From positions 433,435 to 497,434 of the forward strand of contig JAYKAV010003143.1 of the NCBI GenBank assembly GCA_035582835.1: a stretch of DNA of 64,000 bases, in the 5' to 3' direction. Both the position numbers and the translations under genes were made by a program. The number at the start of each line of letters is the position of its first letter. Position 1 is the stretch's first letter. Source of the DNA: Phoebastria nigripes (lineage: Eukaryota > Chordata > Aves > Procellariiformes > Diomedeidae). Positions 28,131 to 41,239 of this stretch are shown here, one piece after another. The notes under the pieces were generated by a model that did no database searches, was not told the DNA's origin, and saw nothing but the letters and a program-made list of their open reading frames with translations.

Positions 28131-31100
28131 TCTGCCCTCTGAATCACTCCACCTCATAAACAGCTTGCTGGCTACTTCTGTACCAGGGGAGTGCCCCTAA
28201 AGAGTTACTCTGGCTAGGGCAGGCTAGCATCCAGGATGCAAGCAGGTGCACCGATTTAGCACTTCACCTTCTCCAGTGTTTGCCAGCTTGTGACTATAAA
28301 CTTAAACAGTTCCCCCACTGCCTGCCAACTTTCATTGTTGGAATAAAATACAGCGGTGGCTTGTAATCAAGCTGNACTTTCTCCTTCAGAGAAGGAGGCT
28401 TTCAGGAAGTTACGTGCAGTCATCCACTTCTTAATGGATGTAAAATGGATTGTGGATAAGTGTATGTGTCAATTGTTGGGAATCCTTAAATGAAAAACAG
28501 AAGCTGTGTGACGGATTAAATAGATCTGGTTTGTGGAGCTGTGCAACATTAACAGTCGTCACTGGTTTGAGTAGTTAGGGTGAAAGATTAGCAAAAATAA
28601 GACTTTCAGTTTAATTTCAAGGCTAGATTTTTAACCTGAACAGTGCCGAGAAAAGTTGTGTGGGTCAATTCATGTGCCAAAAGTATGACTGATATATATC
28701 AATGTTGGGGGCAAACTAAATAGCTAACAGCATACAAAATATGCTGCATGACTATACAGAAGACAAAATTNGTAGGTAGAGGTAATACCTTTTTATATTA
28801 GCCACTGCAGTTGGAAAAGTGTACGTGCTTTAGGGCACAGGCCCTGGTTTCTCTGAAGTTCTGTTGCATAGTGTGTAGTATATTTGGGGTTGCGTGGTAG
28901 TTAGGAGGTTATAAATAGGAAGTCTTCTGAAGATGATCATGTTTCTTGCATAAGATTGGGAGGTGGATGTCATTGTTTAGTTTGGCTTCTTTTTCTTTCA
29001 TGTCACATAGTCCCCATTAAAAGGGGAGCCAGAGAGTCTTTGGACTTTCAGCAACTGGGTAACTGCTCCTCCAGTAATTGTCAAGCCAGCGACATGCCAG
29101 TGAAATGATACTTTCCTCTGTCTGATTAAAAAGAAAGTTGAATCACTATTCTGTGGTTGGGTTGAATTTATGACTACAGGGGTCAGCATCTGCTGTAAGC
29201 AGAGCTTGCGAGACGAACTAGCAATGTAATAAATCCCTTGCTAACTCTTTTTATCAGAGCAAATACATATCTAATCTTGTTCTCCATGCTTAAGTGTTGA
29301 AAGAAATGCTAGCTTGAAGTCTTCTTAAAATAGTTTTAAGACAGTAATAGGACTCCCTTTAAAGAGGGCATGCAAGCCTTCTTTCAACTTTCTTACACGA
29401 ACAAAATGTGAAGATTTAGAGGGTCCTTCATCACTGGAGAAGTCTGATTAGCAACTGAGTAAGAAGGATGATGAAAAGGAAAACTAGAGTACTCAGAACA
29501 CAGAAATTGGGAGAAAGAGGGGAAGTCATCCTCCCTTCCTGCCATTCCGCTTCATTCAGGTGTCACTGTAACCTTCTAAAGCTGATGGAGCTCTTCCAGC
29601 CTTCCCCTGTGGAGTAAGGGAGCAACAACAGATTTTTGAGTAGAAGGCAAACAAGAACTGTCAAAAGTGCTGTAGATTGCAGCGGGGGCGATGGTTTAGC
29701 CCATGTTCGGAGCACTGCATATGTGTTGGTGCATTGTGTCTTAGACACAGTATTAGGCACTGAAAACGGTTATTTTAAATCTGATGTCTCTTGGCTGCAC
29801 TGGCTAATTTTATGAGCATGGATAATTGTCTTTGCTATTGAAATCCATCTATGTGTATCACAAATTATGTAAATCAACTTTGTCCTTGAACAAAAAGGCA
29901 GAGGTGCAGTGTCAGTGGGTTGCAGAAATGTCCATGCAGATAGAGCTCAGGTCTTTAATTAACTTGCTTGTTCGGAACATCTCCTGATACCTGATTTGTT
30001 CTCGTTAAAAAGGGCAGAATTTACCTCAACCTACATTCTCATTGAGTCAGAAAAGCTAGTAGAAAGCTTGGGTGATAGAGGCCACTTGGCATGCCATGCC
30101 TAGTATATTACTTATTAATTCCATGGGTATATCGTTAGGTGACACTGCAATGCATTTGGGCTGCGTGTGGTTGGTATCGGTTGTTCTGTAGGCTGATGAA
30201 CAGAGTATTATTCTTAGTACGGTCTTGTAACTTGCAGATACAAGTTCTTCTGTACATGCAGTCTCTGGATGGCTTATTTTGTGCTATCTCATTGTCATGA
30301 AAAAAAAAAGATTAAGGGTCCTGTGGCTTTGGTCTGATCTGTTTTACACTGATATGTGATCAGGTATATGCAAAAAACATCTTATGTCATGCAAACAGTA
30401 TGATCCGAGGTTGCTTTGTTCTGGGCTAATTATGTTGTTCTGACCACTGGTTCCAGTGCTCATGCATACCTGATAGTATGTATGTGATACAGTCATCTTT
30501 CTGTGTGTTAGTTGAGATTGTAAGCATTCAGTAATTAGACAATTTCTGATGAAGTATTTCATAGTCAAAATGTGAAGATGATCAGATTGACCCTGTTTTT
30601 ATTTTTATTTCTGACATTAAGAATGTAAAAGGTTTTGCTGGGTTGGACCAAGAGCGAACTTTTTATTTTAGCAGGTCTTTTTCATTTTAATTTTCTNGAT
30701 TGAAAAAAACCAACCCTCATAGGTTTCTGGTGGTAACTCTTAATTTTAACAAGCCATTTAAATGAGAAAGAATTACTTGTAAAGCCTGGAAGCAGCCAGT
30801 GCATTTGTGAAGCTGTATGAAAGAATATATGGATACACCTGTGGGGTTCATGTAGGCAAGAATATGCATTTGCAAGATAAACATGTTTACACATCGACAC
30901 TGGGAACACTCTCAGAGAGTCCTTGACCACTGGGCATAAAGTTACAGTTTACAAGTGATAATCTGTCATCATTGGTTGTTCTACAGCCTTGCTTGCGTCT
31001 TGGCAGCAAGGTTCATGACACTAGTAGTTTCACATATTTAACACATGTATATATTTATTTCTTATTTCTACTTTTGACAGATGCAGGGAAGCATTCTCTG

Positions 31101-34100
31101 ATGTATCTGATAGTGTAGTGCCAGTCTAGACAACAAAAGTTGAGTCTTTTCAAAAACATTGTTGGTGTATTCCGGGTAAATGATGAGTTGTGAGCGTGTA
31201 ATCATCCATCAGCTGTGGCTTTTATTTGACAATTAGGACTAAATAAAAAANCCCACCTGGTGGTATGCTTTTCTCCTTCACTGACACTCAAGTGTCATGA
31301 AACATTAATTCTTACTGACATTTTTTCTTTTGTGATGGACATTTGTCCCTGGTGTTATTTCCAAGTTGAATTTGGCTCATTGTTTTGTACAGAAAAATTG
31401 CTTCAGCAAATCATATCCCACTAAACCTTAATCACAATGGGTCATTTTTGTAAAAGAAACGGAAGGCAAGGGGTAGTTGGAGAGTTTCTGAAAAATTAAG
31501 TTNTGATATTTCAAAGGATTCTTTCTTGCTCTAGGAGGAGAAGGAAAAGTTTGAATAAGGCAACCAATGGCTTCAAGGATATATTCCTCTCCTGTGCCCC
31601 TTCCTGTCACCACCCTTGCAATACTGTTGCCAACACTTGATTTCTTTAGTTAAGCAAACTAGTATTAAGGCTGCTTCACGTGTGCCCTTGTAATTTGAGC
31701 ATCATTAAAGTTGTTAAATGAGAACAACGCTTCCCATTCGCTGATTTTTATTAACTGTGTTTANACTGCTCAGGTAGTTAAGCAGCAGGGCAATGGTCAA
31801 GCTAATGCTTTGGAACTGTCTAGTTTACTAGTGTACATGGTGCTAGTGTCCATTTCTCCAATAGCATACTTATAAACAACATTTACGACCTCCTCAAGTC
31901 TTTATTTTATCACTATAAACAAGCCAAGCTTTTCTACTCCTCTGTCAGGTGATATGTTCTCTGTTCCCCAGGTCAATCTGTAGCTTTTCTCTGCACTTCC
32001 TATATAGTGAATTCATCTTTTTCTCAACATGAGTTATTAGGGCTGTTGCTGGTATTAAATGAACNTTTAGTAATACTAATCTTTTTCTTTTACTAGAAAT
32101 AATTCTCCTGATACTTCAGAAGATCACATTTTACTTTTTCAGTCGTATTATACTGACAGTTTATAGTCTTCGTGAGATCAGCTATTGCATTCAAATTCTT
32201 CCTTTGTTGTCATTCTTCAAATTTAGAAACGTCTTCTAATAGTATAAGTATTTTTGATTAATCCACAAATGCATGACCCTTCACTGTGTATTACTGGATT
32301 TCATTTCATCTCTGTTATTGAAATTCTGAGGGTCATCTGATTCATCATCTATGATACCCAGCCCTCTGTTTTTATGATGGCTTCTAATTCCATGTTATCA
32401 TTAAAGCTTATTCTTGCATCCCTCATGCTTTTATAACAGGGCCATTGATGGTCTTTTGAATTTTCGATATGTCACACCTTTGATGAAAAACAATTTTAAG
32501 CCTTCTCTATACTTGGGTTCCAAAATCTTCATATCAAATAATTGTATTTTTGCTGAACTGAGACATGAGCAATAGTTCTGTGATTATTTTCTATAAACAG
32601 GGTTTTTATGGTGGTTTTGCAGGTTGCCAGTCCAAATTTCAGGTAGTGTCACCCCTCTCTGGCTCAGTGTATATATGGCAAGGACTGTGACTGAGCTTCA
32701 GTTTCCTTTGATCTGTTGAATAGTTTTCTCCTGCTGACGCTATACTCTGTAATATTTCTCCTTCTAATCATACAAGAACACTTTAGCCTTATCTAAATCT
32801 GATTCTCTCTCTTGTGGACTTTTTAGTCTACNCCAGTGGAGTATCTGAATCCCAGTTTGGAATCCCCTAATTATCTGACCCTATTTTATTTATAGTAGTT
32901 CTTACATCATCAACATGTTGTACAGACTCAACAACAAAATTANCTGGGTTAGGATTTCTGCATTAATTATTAAATGATATTTGTCTTTTGGGATCCAAAG
33001 TTTATGCCAGCCTTTTGCCAGACATATGTTACTGTAAAATATGCTCAAACCAAGAGAGAAAGAAAGAAATCTCTCCGTGTTACTCTGCTGCAGCTGCCAT
33101 GAGCAGACGTACTCAAACTACATTGTTTTCTATGCAGAAGAGAAGGAAGAGTACTGGTAGTGTGTTTGCCTGAGAGGCCCACAGCTCTGCGATTCCATCT
33201 CCAGGCATCTCATTTCCATATTAAACATGTCAAATGACAATGACTCTGTCTTGCCTTCAGCTAGGTTGTCTCAGTGGTTAATTACCCCCACTTTAAATGT
33301 ATGCGTTTATTCTAGAGTGACTTTACCTAACTTTGGCTTCAAGCCATTTAGCTTTGTGTTTCTTCTCTGCTAAAATAAAAATCACTACCGTCATCCTGTT
33401 TTAACAAAAATGTCAGGTGGTACTAGGTCCAGTGCTTTTCAAGAGGCTAAGGATGTGATGTTGTATTTGGTTTGTAATAGGACTTCTGACTGAATCGAGG
33501 AGTGCACCTGCTGTGTTTGGTGCCTTTTCTGTGTGACTGGTATTTGTGGTGCTAATACCCTTTAATTCTTCCACATCATCTACTTTGATCTGCACTGATG
33601 TCAGATTAATCCATCCATATCTCAGGTCTTTCCATTAGCCCTTTAAAAATATTGTTACAATATTAAATTTTTAGTAGTTATCTGAGGCTTCCCCAAGTTT
33701 CAGNAGCTTGGATAATCTCTCCAATAATCTCTGTATTTGAAAGAATGGAGAGGTGGAGTCATTTAGATAATAACCTCTGATTTTTTTTTTNCCCCCCTCC
33801 ATTTTATTGCTTCAGAAAAGTGCCAGTCTTTGTTCNTTATTTTGCTCTGCTTTAAGTCTAGAGCCAAAACAGATGCTCAGTTTCATTTCAATAATAAATG
33901 AAAACCATACAGTACTCTGGACAGATACTTCCCAGCGAGACAAATACACTGCTTGCAATTTGTAATAAGCACTTTTTTTTTTAATCTGGATTGTGATTTG
34001 GGTTAACCTAAGAACTGTCCAATTTTGCATGAATATATACAGGTCGGTTTTGTTTTATGTCGTCTTACTTCCCACACTATGAAGAGCATATCAGTGGAAC

Positions 34101-37100
34101 NATTAGAAACTGTAGGAGATCTCTTTTTTCGTAGAAACATTGCACTCTACNATAGAGAGTGGTACTCTGTTGAAACTCTTCCTGTTACTGTATTTATTTA
34201 TTTAACGTGAAATGTTATAGAATAAGTTTACTTTAAAAGTCTGTAGCTTTTCTGGTGTAATACAGAGATGGTCAAGCTGATGCCTTGCGTTTAGTGGAGA
34301 TTTGCTGGCTATTAACAGTGTTCTACTAAGTAGTATTCTCTTACCCAAGAAGGCACAAATGGTTTGGAGAATGACTCAGTTGTATCCTCCCTCATCCCCT
34401 GAAGAACTGGGAAGATGGCTGTGCTTTTGAAGAGAGCTCATTTAGACAACATGGCAAAGTTTGATGAGTTCTTCGTTACTTCAGATTTAATTTTTTTAAG
34501 TTTGCATAACTTCGCTCACTTATGACTGCTTTAATATGCAAGAATGCTAGAAATAACATGTTCAGCTTGGGTGAAGGGAAGAAGGAAAGGAAATAAACCN
34601 CATAATGCATCATTCACTCTCTTAAGACAATTAAGGTGTGGCACAGGAAGGTGTTGAAAGGATCCCTGTCCGGATCTGCTTTGATGTGTTAACTTTATAT
34701 TCTAAATATTAGAATAAATTATGCCTTAGCTTCACAGGCGTATGCACAGGAGATTGCTGTGACCTGCCAGGGAGTGANCTCATCGGCAGCATGCTGGTGC
34801 AGGGAGTGTATTTCAGCAGCACTGCAAGCTGTTGAAGGTAAAGAAGGGCAAGCAAAGCAATCCAAGCACCAGGGCTTGTCCTACAAGTCTGCCTGTGTGC
34901 GTTAGCAACATGATAAAGTAAATGCAGTTCTGCGAGACTCCTTCACTGGAAACCAAGTTCAACAACTGTCAAGAAGAACAGCAACTTATTTTTAAAAATC
35001 GAAGTTTGTAATTGTACAGTCACAAAACTTTAGTGGGGTATTTCCTGGCCTAATACCACTGAAATGCATATTTTGTTTTCCTGTTTATCATGACTGCCCT
35101 GTGAAGGAACAGCCCCTTCCAGTTACTGTCTCCGTGACTCCACAGAGGCAGTTTTCTCCCATATTCTTCGTTCTGNATGGTAATGCTAGAAAAATTAGGC
35201 AGGGAAGGACTGATTTACCCAAAACATAAAACCGAATCAAATCCAGCTTATGTTTGCAATGTATTCTGTTGTGTATTTTTTATTCATTTATTTTATTCAA
35301 GGGAAAGTATGTGATCATGGAGGCTTGGATGCCTCTCTCTCTTTCACTAAATAGAATTANGTATTTCTACAAAGAATATCTAATTTTATCAAATGAAAAT
35401 TTTCTTTGTTTCGCTGCCNGCCCACACAAATGCTTTCAGAGTTAACCTTTCAATAAGAGAACTGAGCTTTGCTTTCAGAGATGAGAAACCTTGCTCTTGT
35501 TATTTAGAATCATCTGTCTGATGAAAACTTGAGTGGTGAAAAGCAAAGTTTCTGTCAGTAACAACTCATTACTGGGTGCTTGTTTCAGTCTGGCATTTCA
35601 ACAGTTTGATCATTAATTTTGGAACATACTTGCTGGATGTTTGCTGTTTACTGTGGTCTGCAGTCTTCACATCGTGCTTCTTACGTTAAACACAGTAATG
35701 TAATAATTGCAATAAGTGTATCTTACAGATGAGCATAAAAAGATCTTGCCACTTACATGCTTTATCTTAAAAGGCACCATGCCAAAATTTGTGAGAACAA
35801 AACCTCTGTGTCTTGATTATACTGAAGTTTGGAGCAAATCTCATGAAAAGTTTTGGCTCTGACTGTGCTCAGTTAGGAGCCTATGACCTATTCCTTATGG
35901 TTATTATTCACGCCTTCAGTGTCTGTAAATTTATTTTGTTTTCTAAGTTATAAACTGTCCAAAAAATTTAGTGTTCTCCTATGACTCAGAAGATAATCTG
36001 GGAAAAAAAACCAAACCAAACCAAAAAAACTCTTAATTTTTGGTTTATGCAAGGGGCATTCCACCTCAGACTTTCTCTATACTTAATTCAGCCTGCCAAA
36101 ATGCCTTGAGAGGAATACTGCAGCATCAATTTATTGCAAATGCATTTTATTCATGTAGAGGCTTCAGTCTACAATTTCTTTCTCTTTCCGTCTTGAGCAT
36201 CCCAATATCCAAAGGTGACACTAGCCTCCAGTTCATACGCAGGTGGAATTTTAGCTGTTTGTCTTCAGCTCTGTAAACCTTTTCATTTCATGTTTCTTCA
36301 CCTTTTCTCTTGACAGCTGAGTGACTTAGTACACTGGAGATGCAACTCCACAGGTACATGTGTTGGCTGAAGCATATGCTCAGTGTGGTTTGGTATCTGA
36401 GGATTCACTGGTCTGTTGTTTTTATACTTGTCCAATGCCAGCATCATTTCCCCCCCCTCCAGATACACTGCCTAACATATTAGTTTATTTAGATGTTCAC
36501 TAGAGGTTTCTTTGGTCTTCCTTATTGAATAGTCAATTGCCAGCAGTGGGTGTAACTGCCAGTGTTGACAGCTAGTTTTATTTGCAAACGTAGACTGCTC
36601 CCTTAGGCACAATTCCTTTGTTAATGATGTTTCCAAGCCATACGGAATTATGCAACAGNCATGAGAGTAACTACTGTCTTATGTCATGTTTTAATCCTTT
36701 TTCTAATTACCATTTGTCCTTATATATGTTTTCAGAACTCAGATCTTTGCACTTACCTGTACACTGAGCTTACTGTAAGCAGATGAAGTCTGCATCTGTT
36801 TCATAGAATGCAAAAAGACCACTTGAATAGAAGACAACTGGATTTTGAACTGCACTTTAATGCCTCCATGCAGGAAGACAGGATCATAGTAAGCAATGCT
36901 TTTGATAATAAATGGAACATTCATATCTGAGCAGTCTTTTAAAGTTAAAAAAAATACATCTTACTGAGTATAGATACTCTTTTAAGACATCATGGGTAAA
37001 AAAGAGTTAATCTGCCTTTGTAGAATGTACTGTTTATTTTGCTCTTCTGTCAAAAGAGAGTGAATGGATTTACCCCGTCTTTATGCTTCATGCTAGCAGT

Positions 37101-40100
37101 TAAGCTAACTAAATTGTAGGAGGAAACATATGTGTCTGTGATATGCAGCATAGCATTATTAGGTGTATTTATTTGTACTATGAACATTCATGATCATCCA
37201 CTGAGCCATCAAGTATTACCTTCTGTCACATGAAGCGTAGAAGTTCTCTGAGTGAATAAATGATCTGAAGTGACCATCACTGTATTCCTGGGATCCGAAA
37301 CAACCTGTGACATTCATNTAACTGCAGAGGCTTGCCCAGCTGTAACAGCCTCAGCTTCCTCTAAAATAAGAGGGGCTTAGCAAAGAAGAGAATAAGATTT
37401 CTGTCAGTTTTAGCAATAGAACTGATCACTAACTAAATCAATGTGGTTATTTTCCACCATCTTGACTGAAAATAAATTTGAAGTGCCTGCTTAAACCATG
37501 CAACTCCTCTGAAGCAAACATAGGACAGCGCTTTCCAAGGGCAGAAACTGTAGTGGACTATTTTCGGCTCTAAACATAAGCAGCTGTGGTTCCACTGGAA
37601 TTAGAGAAGTTGTATTGCTTTGTACAAAGGTTCAATTTGATTCCCAGGTTGGGGTTTAAAATTTTCAAAAACTATGAAGTTGCATTTCTTCTGTGACATT
37701 TCCAGCTCAATAGTAAACAGCCTTATTCATAGTGAATAGGAGGAAAAATAAGAATAATGGGTTTTTTCACCAGTAACATTCACATACTGTCAGGTTGGTT
37801 TTTTTTCCTGCGTGTTCCAATCTCAGGAATACTTTGACCTAATGGCTTCACATATGCGCCACTTCTCTTACAACGATGCGTGCCTAGTTTTTACTAAAGC
37901 CTGAGGTTGGGCCTGTGTTTNGGGATTAATAAACCTGTGTTGAGCTTTGTGCTGATGTGGCTGCACTAGTACTTGAACAAGGCAGTTTAAAACTGGCAGG
38001 GGTATTTTTACAATGCGACTGAAGTTTGGAGGTACATGAAGCTGTATGTAGGCTTAGCTTTGAAACTCCTTTCTTAAACAAAGGTCTATGCTCAGCTTTA
38101 ATTATTGAGCTCTTAGTTCTCCTCCCTGATATTCTCTCCTACCATTAAGAGACCAGACTGGTTTTCCTTGAGAACTTTCCATGGCATGTTTATGCCCATG
38201 ATACTTTATTGCTTAAGGCTGACAAACAATAGCGTTGCTACAGTGCAGTACAGTCTCTGTTTTTCCTTTCAGTAGCCCAAGTGTTTTTTTTTTTTTAAAC
38301 TTTCTCCACTTCAGATTGCACATGTGGCTGGTCAGGAGAATGACATTTCTCTCTTAAGCATGCTCAGAGGAAATATGTGAATTTAGATGTCAGAATGTTT
38401 GAGTTGTGAGAGACTGGGAGTTGAACAAGTATCTTGAGACCTGTGTAATTTTTGGTGCTTTGCCTCGCACAGGAAAGGGCTGTGATTCTCATTTGTCTGT
38501 CTGATGGTGAATTCTCCAGAGGGAACGTCTGTTTCAGTCAGAAAAAAGAACTGAAAACTCTTCATCCTGTAACTGACCCTGCCACTGCCATGCTGATCAA
38601 GAAAAAAATACAAGAAAAAAATTCTTTTCTCACCTACCCTACTTCTGTGCTAGTGAAAATCTATTTATTTCAGAGAAGGAATTTTTTATTTAAATCCTTA
38701 TCTTTAAGAAACAAGTCAAACTTGTCAGCCATGTGATCCNGTTTACTCATCTGCAAAATTGACAACATGTTTCATCCTTAGCTGAGGAGTGTGGGTGGAG
38801 GGGAGTTATTTGTAATGTAAGTGAAAGAAAAAATAGTTTGTGCAAAGAATGATTGTTTCTGAAATACTAGTTATTAAATATATTCTGGTTTGAGTAAAAT
38901 CCTTGGTATGTCATAAGGCATTGTTTCAATGACTAACACATTTTTATGGACATTCCAACTTTGAACCCTCCTATCAAGTTACTGGCCCTGCAGCAACGTC
39001 CCTGTCTATGTTACAGGAATGTTATGTTGCTTATATAAATGCTGTCAAAGCCAGGTGGATATTCTGTTTTTGCTAATTGTGTTGGACTACAATGCCAGCA
39101 TTTGGTAGTCCAGTGATATTTATTACTCAGTGGAATTTCACCGTTTATGCCAGCATAAGCTTTTTTCCCCTCATATCTTTTGTACGTCTTAGTGATGTTA
39201 CTGTATTTGTAACTTTGTGTGGAATAGTTAAGTCCTGTTTCTGTAGATACCAAGTGTGAGATTAGTCACTGGTTTACCACTAGAGCCAGGCTGACATCAT
39301 GCCTATATTGTTATGGAAACAATTAGGTCATTGGTATGTTTTGCTAATTTAGCTGATGCCTGGGTTGTAAGTGTCTGCCATATTTGTCGCTGTATGGAAC
39401 ATAGTACCAGATTGAGCCGTGTTCTTAAGCAGGACATGAATCACTGTGAAAGTAGCTTTTTTATTGTCTTTTCTGGAAGTTCAGTGTATGTTCCTCAGTC
39501 AGCCTTTCGGTATGTCAGTCGTCTGTATTTGGAAGTCATATCTTCCTGATTTGACTTCCCCACTCTTGACTATACTTACTTGTTTGCAGCCTTCTTTATA
39601 ACTCTGTGCATCAGTGGATATCAGTATGTGATAGATGCATTGACTAGGAAATGATCTTTGTGTTATTGCTGTAGAGCAAATGCAATTGCAACAGTAATTA
39701 TTATTAGTTGTGATTGACAGTGTAGTTGTGTTTCACCTTTCTCCCCTGTTCATCAAACTTCTCAGTGGCAATCAAGTGCCTTATATGCATATCTGCATAT
39801 CTTTTGAAAATGAAACAACATTTCTATTCTTTAACTGTAAACAGTAAAGAATAGAGATTCTAGATGAGTTCAAGATCCAACAGTGCTCAGTGTTTTGCAT
39901 ATGCATATTGAGTATTTTCCCTGCAGAACTCAGTCTACAAAGGCTTGCCAAAAAGGAGACTTGTTCATAGTCAGGTTGGAAATTTGTGGCAGAGCTGGGG
40001 GCTGTATTGCTAGTTCTCACTGTTGACAGTAATAGCTAATGCCCCGTCCCTTACAATAGCTATAAAATCCATTTAGCAAGAAAACATCTTTAAAAGCTTT

Positions 40101-41016
40101 TGGTTGGGTTTTTTTTGTGTGTGTTCTTGGTGAACCCGGAAATATATTCTCACTATAAGAGATTATCTCCTGAGATTATGAAGGCCGTCATTTTCAGGAA
40201 AAGCAACACACATATTTGTTAGGACAAGTATACCTTTTTTTATTTTTGTCTTGATGCACTTAGGTGGACTAGNTAACCTCTAAAATTTCTTTCCAGATGC
40301 ATTTTCTGTGATTCTTTTGATTGCACAGCACTTGTAATTACTAAGTGATAGTNTCTAATAGAGGAAACTTTTGCAAGTCAAAATAAATTCTGTGAGAAAG
40401 GGTGGTCTCAGTATTTGAACCGTTTCTTAAGAAGACCTAGCTTGGTCTAGAATTATTGTTAAATTCATCACACAATCTTCACAAACCTCGCTTACATCGA
40501 TGAAAAGAATTCCTCACACCAAAGTGAAAATAATATCATCACAACACAGATGAAGGAGTTTCAAATCAGTGCAGATACTTAGGGGTTAGCACTTGCATTG
40601 TGCCCCCTTACGAGTGATGTTCTGCCTTGTAAAGTGATACAAACTTAAAACTAGAGGACAGATTTTTCTGCACAGCCACACTGCTATTGGGATACCGAGA
40701 GCTAATAACCAATTTAAATAAAAATCTATTCAGTATTTCCCTAGGCTATTATGTCAGAAATTTTGATTGACTCCCTTTGAAGCTATTTTTGTAAATTTTT
40801 AGTTGTAACTAGCACTTAGTTACCGAGCAAGCAGCTGGATTTGCAAAGAAGCTGAATACCTTGGGTAGTGATATCTGCTAAGGTTATTCAGGTGGATTTG
40901 AAGAGCATAATAAAGGATGGAGTATGAGATTTGAAAGTTTCCTCAACAAAATATCAGTTACATTGTAGTATGCCTGACTGAAATCCTAATAATATATTTT
41001 TTTTCCTTTTTTTCAG
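28129..41016. other. intergenic desert
   Basis: About 13 kb of AT-rich sequence with only short, unsupported open frames. A short (CCAAA)n-like run is present near 36009-36028. Isolated ambiguous bases are most frequent between 32 and 36 kb. I see no gene. Confidence 0.5.
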
Positions 41017-41239
41017 TTCATACTTCACCATCAGGGCATGTGCCTGCCCCTTTGGCTTTGAAAATCAGTTTATTGACATTATCCATGAAAACAAAATGTC
41101 ACCTGAGCATAAAGATGTAATTTATGCATTTGTCCAGTTGTTTACAAAGGATTTAGATCAGCAGTTTAGCATATTAAGACAAATGACATTTCTCAGTGCC
41201 CTTTTTGTGGCAAACAGGTCGTTGTGGTGTTTTTTCTGA
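41017..41239 (+). other. candidate orphan exon (coding-like open frame)
   Basis: A textbook acceptor (TTTTTTTTCCTTTTTTTCAG, ending 41016) is followed by one base and a 73-codon frame starting TCA at 41018 and ending TGA at 41237-41239. The frame includes ACACPFGFENQFIDIIHENK and MSPEHKDVIYAFVQLF. Composition looks protein-like, with charged and amphipathic stretches, but I do not recognise a family. It could be a terminal exon of an unannotated plus-strand transcript, a decayed gene fragment, or chance. A weak donor lies near 41218. Confidence 0.3.
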
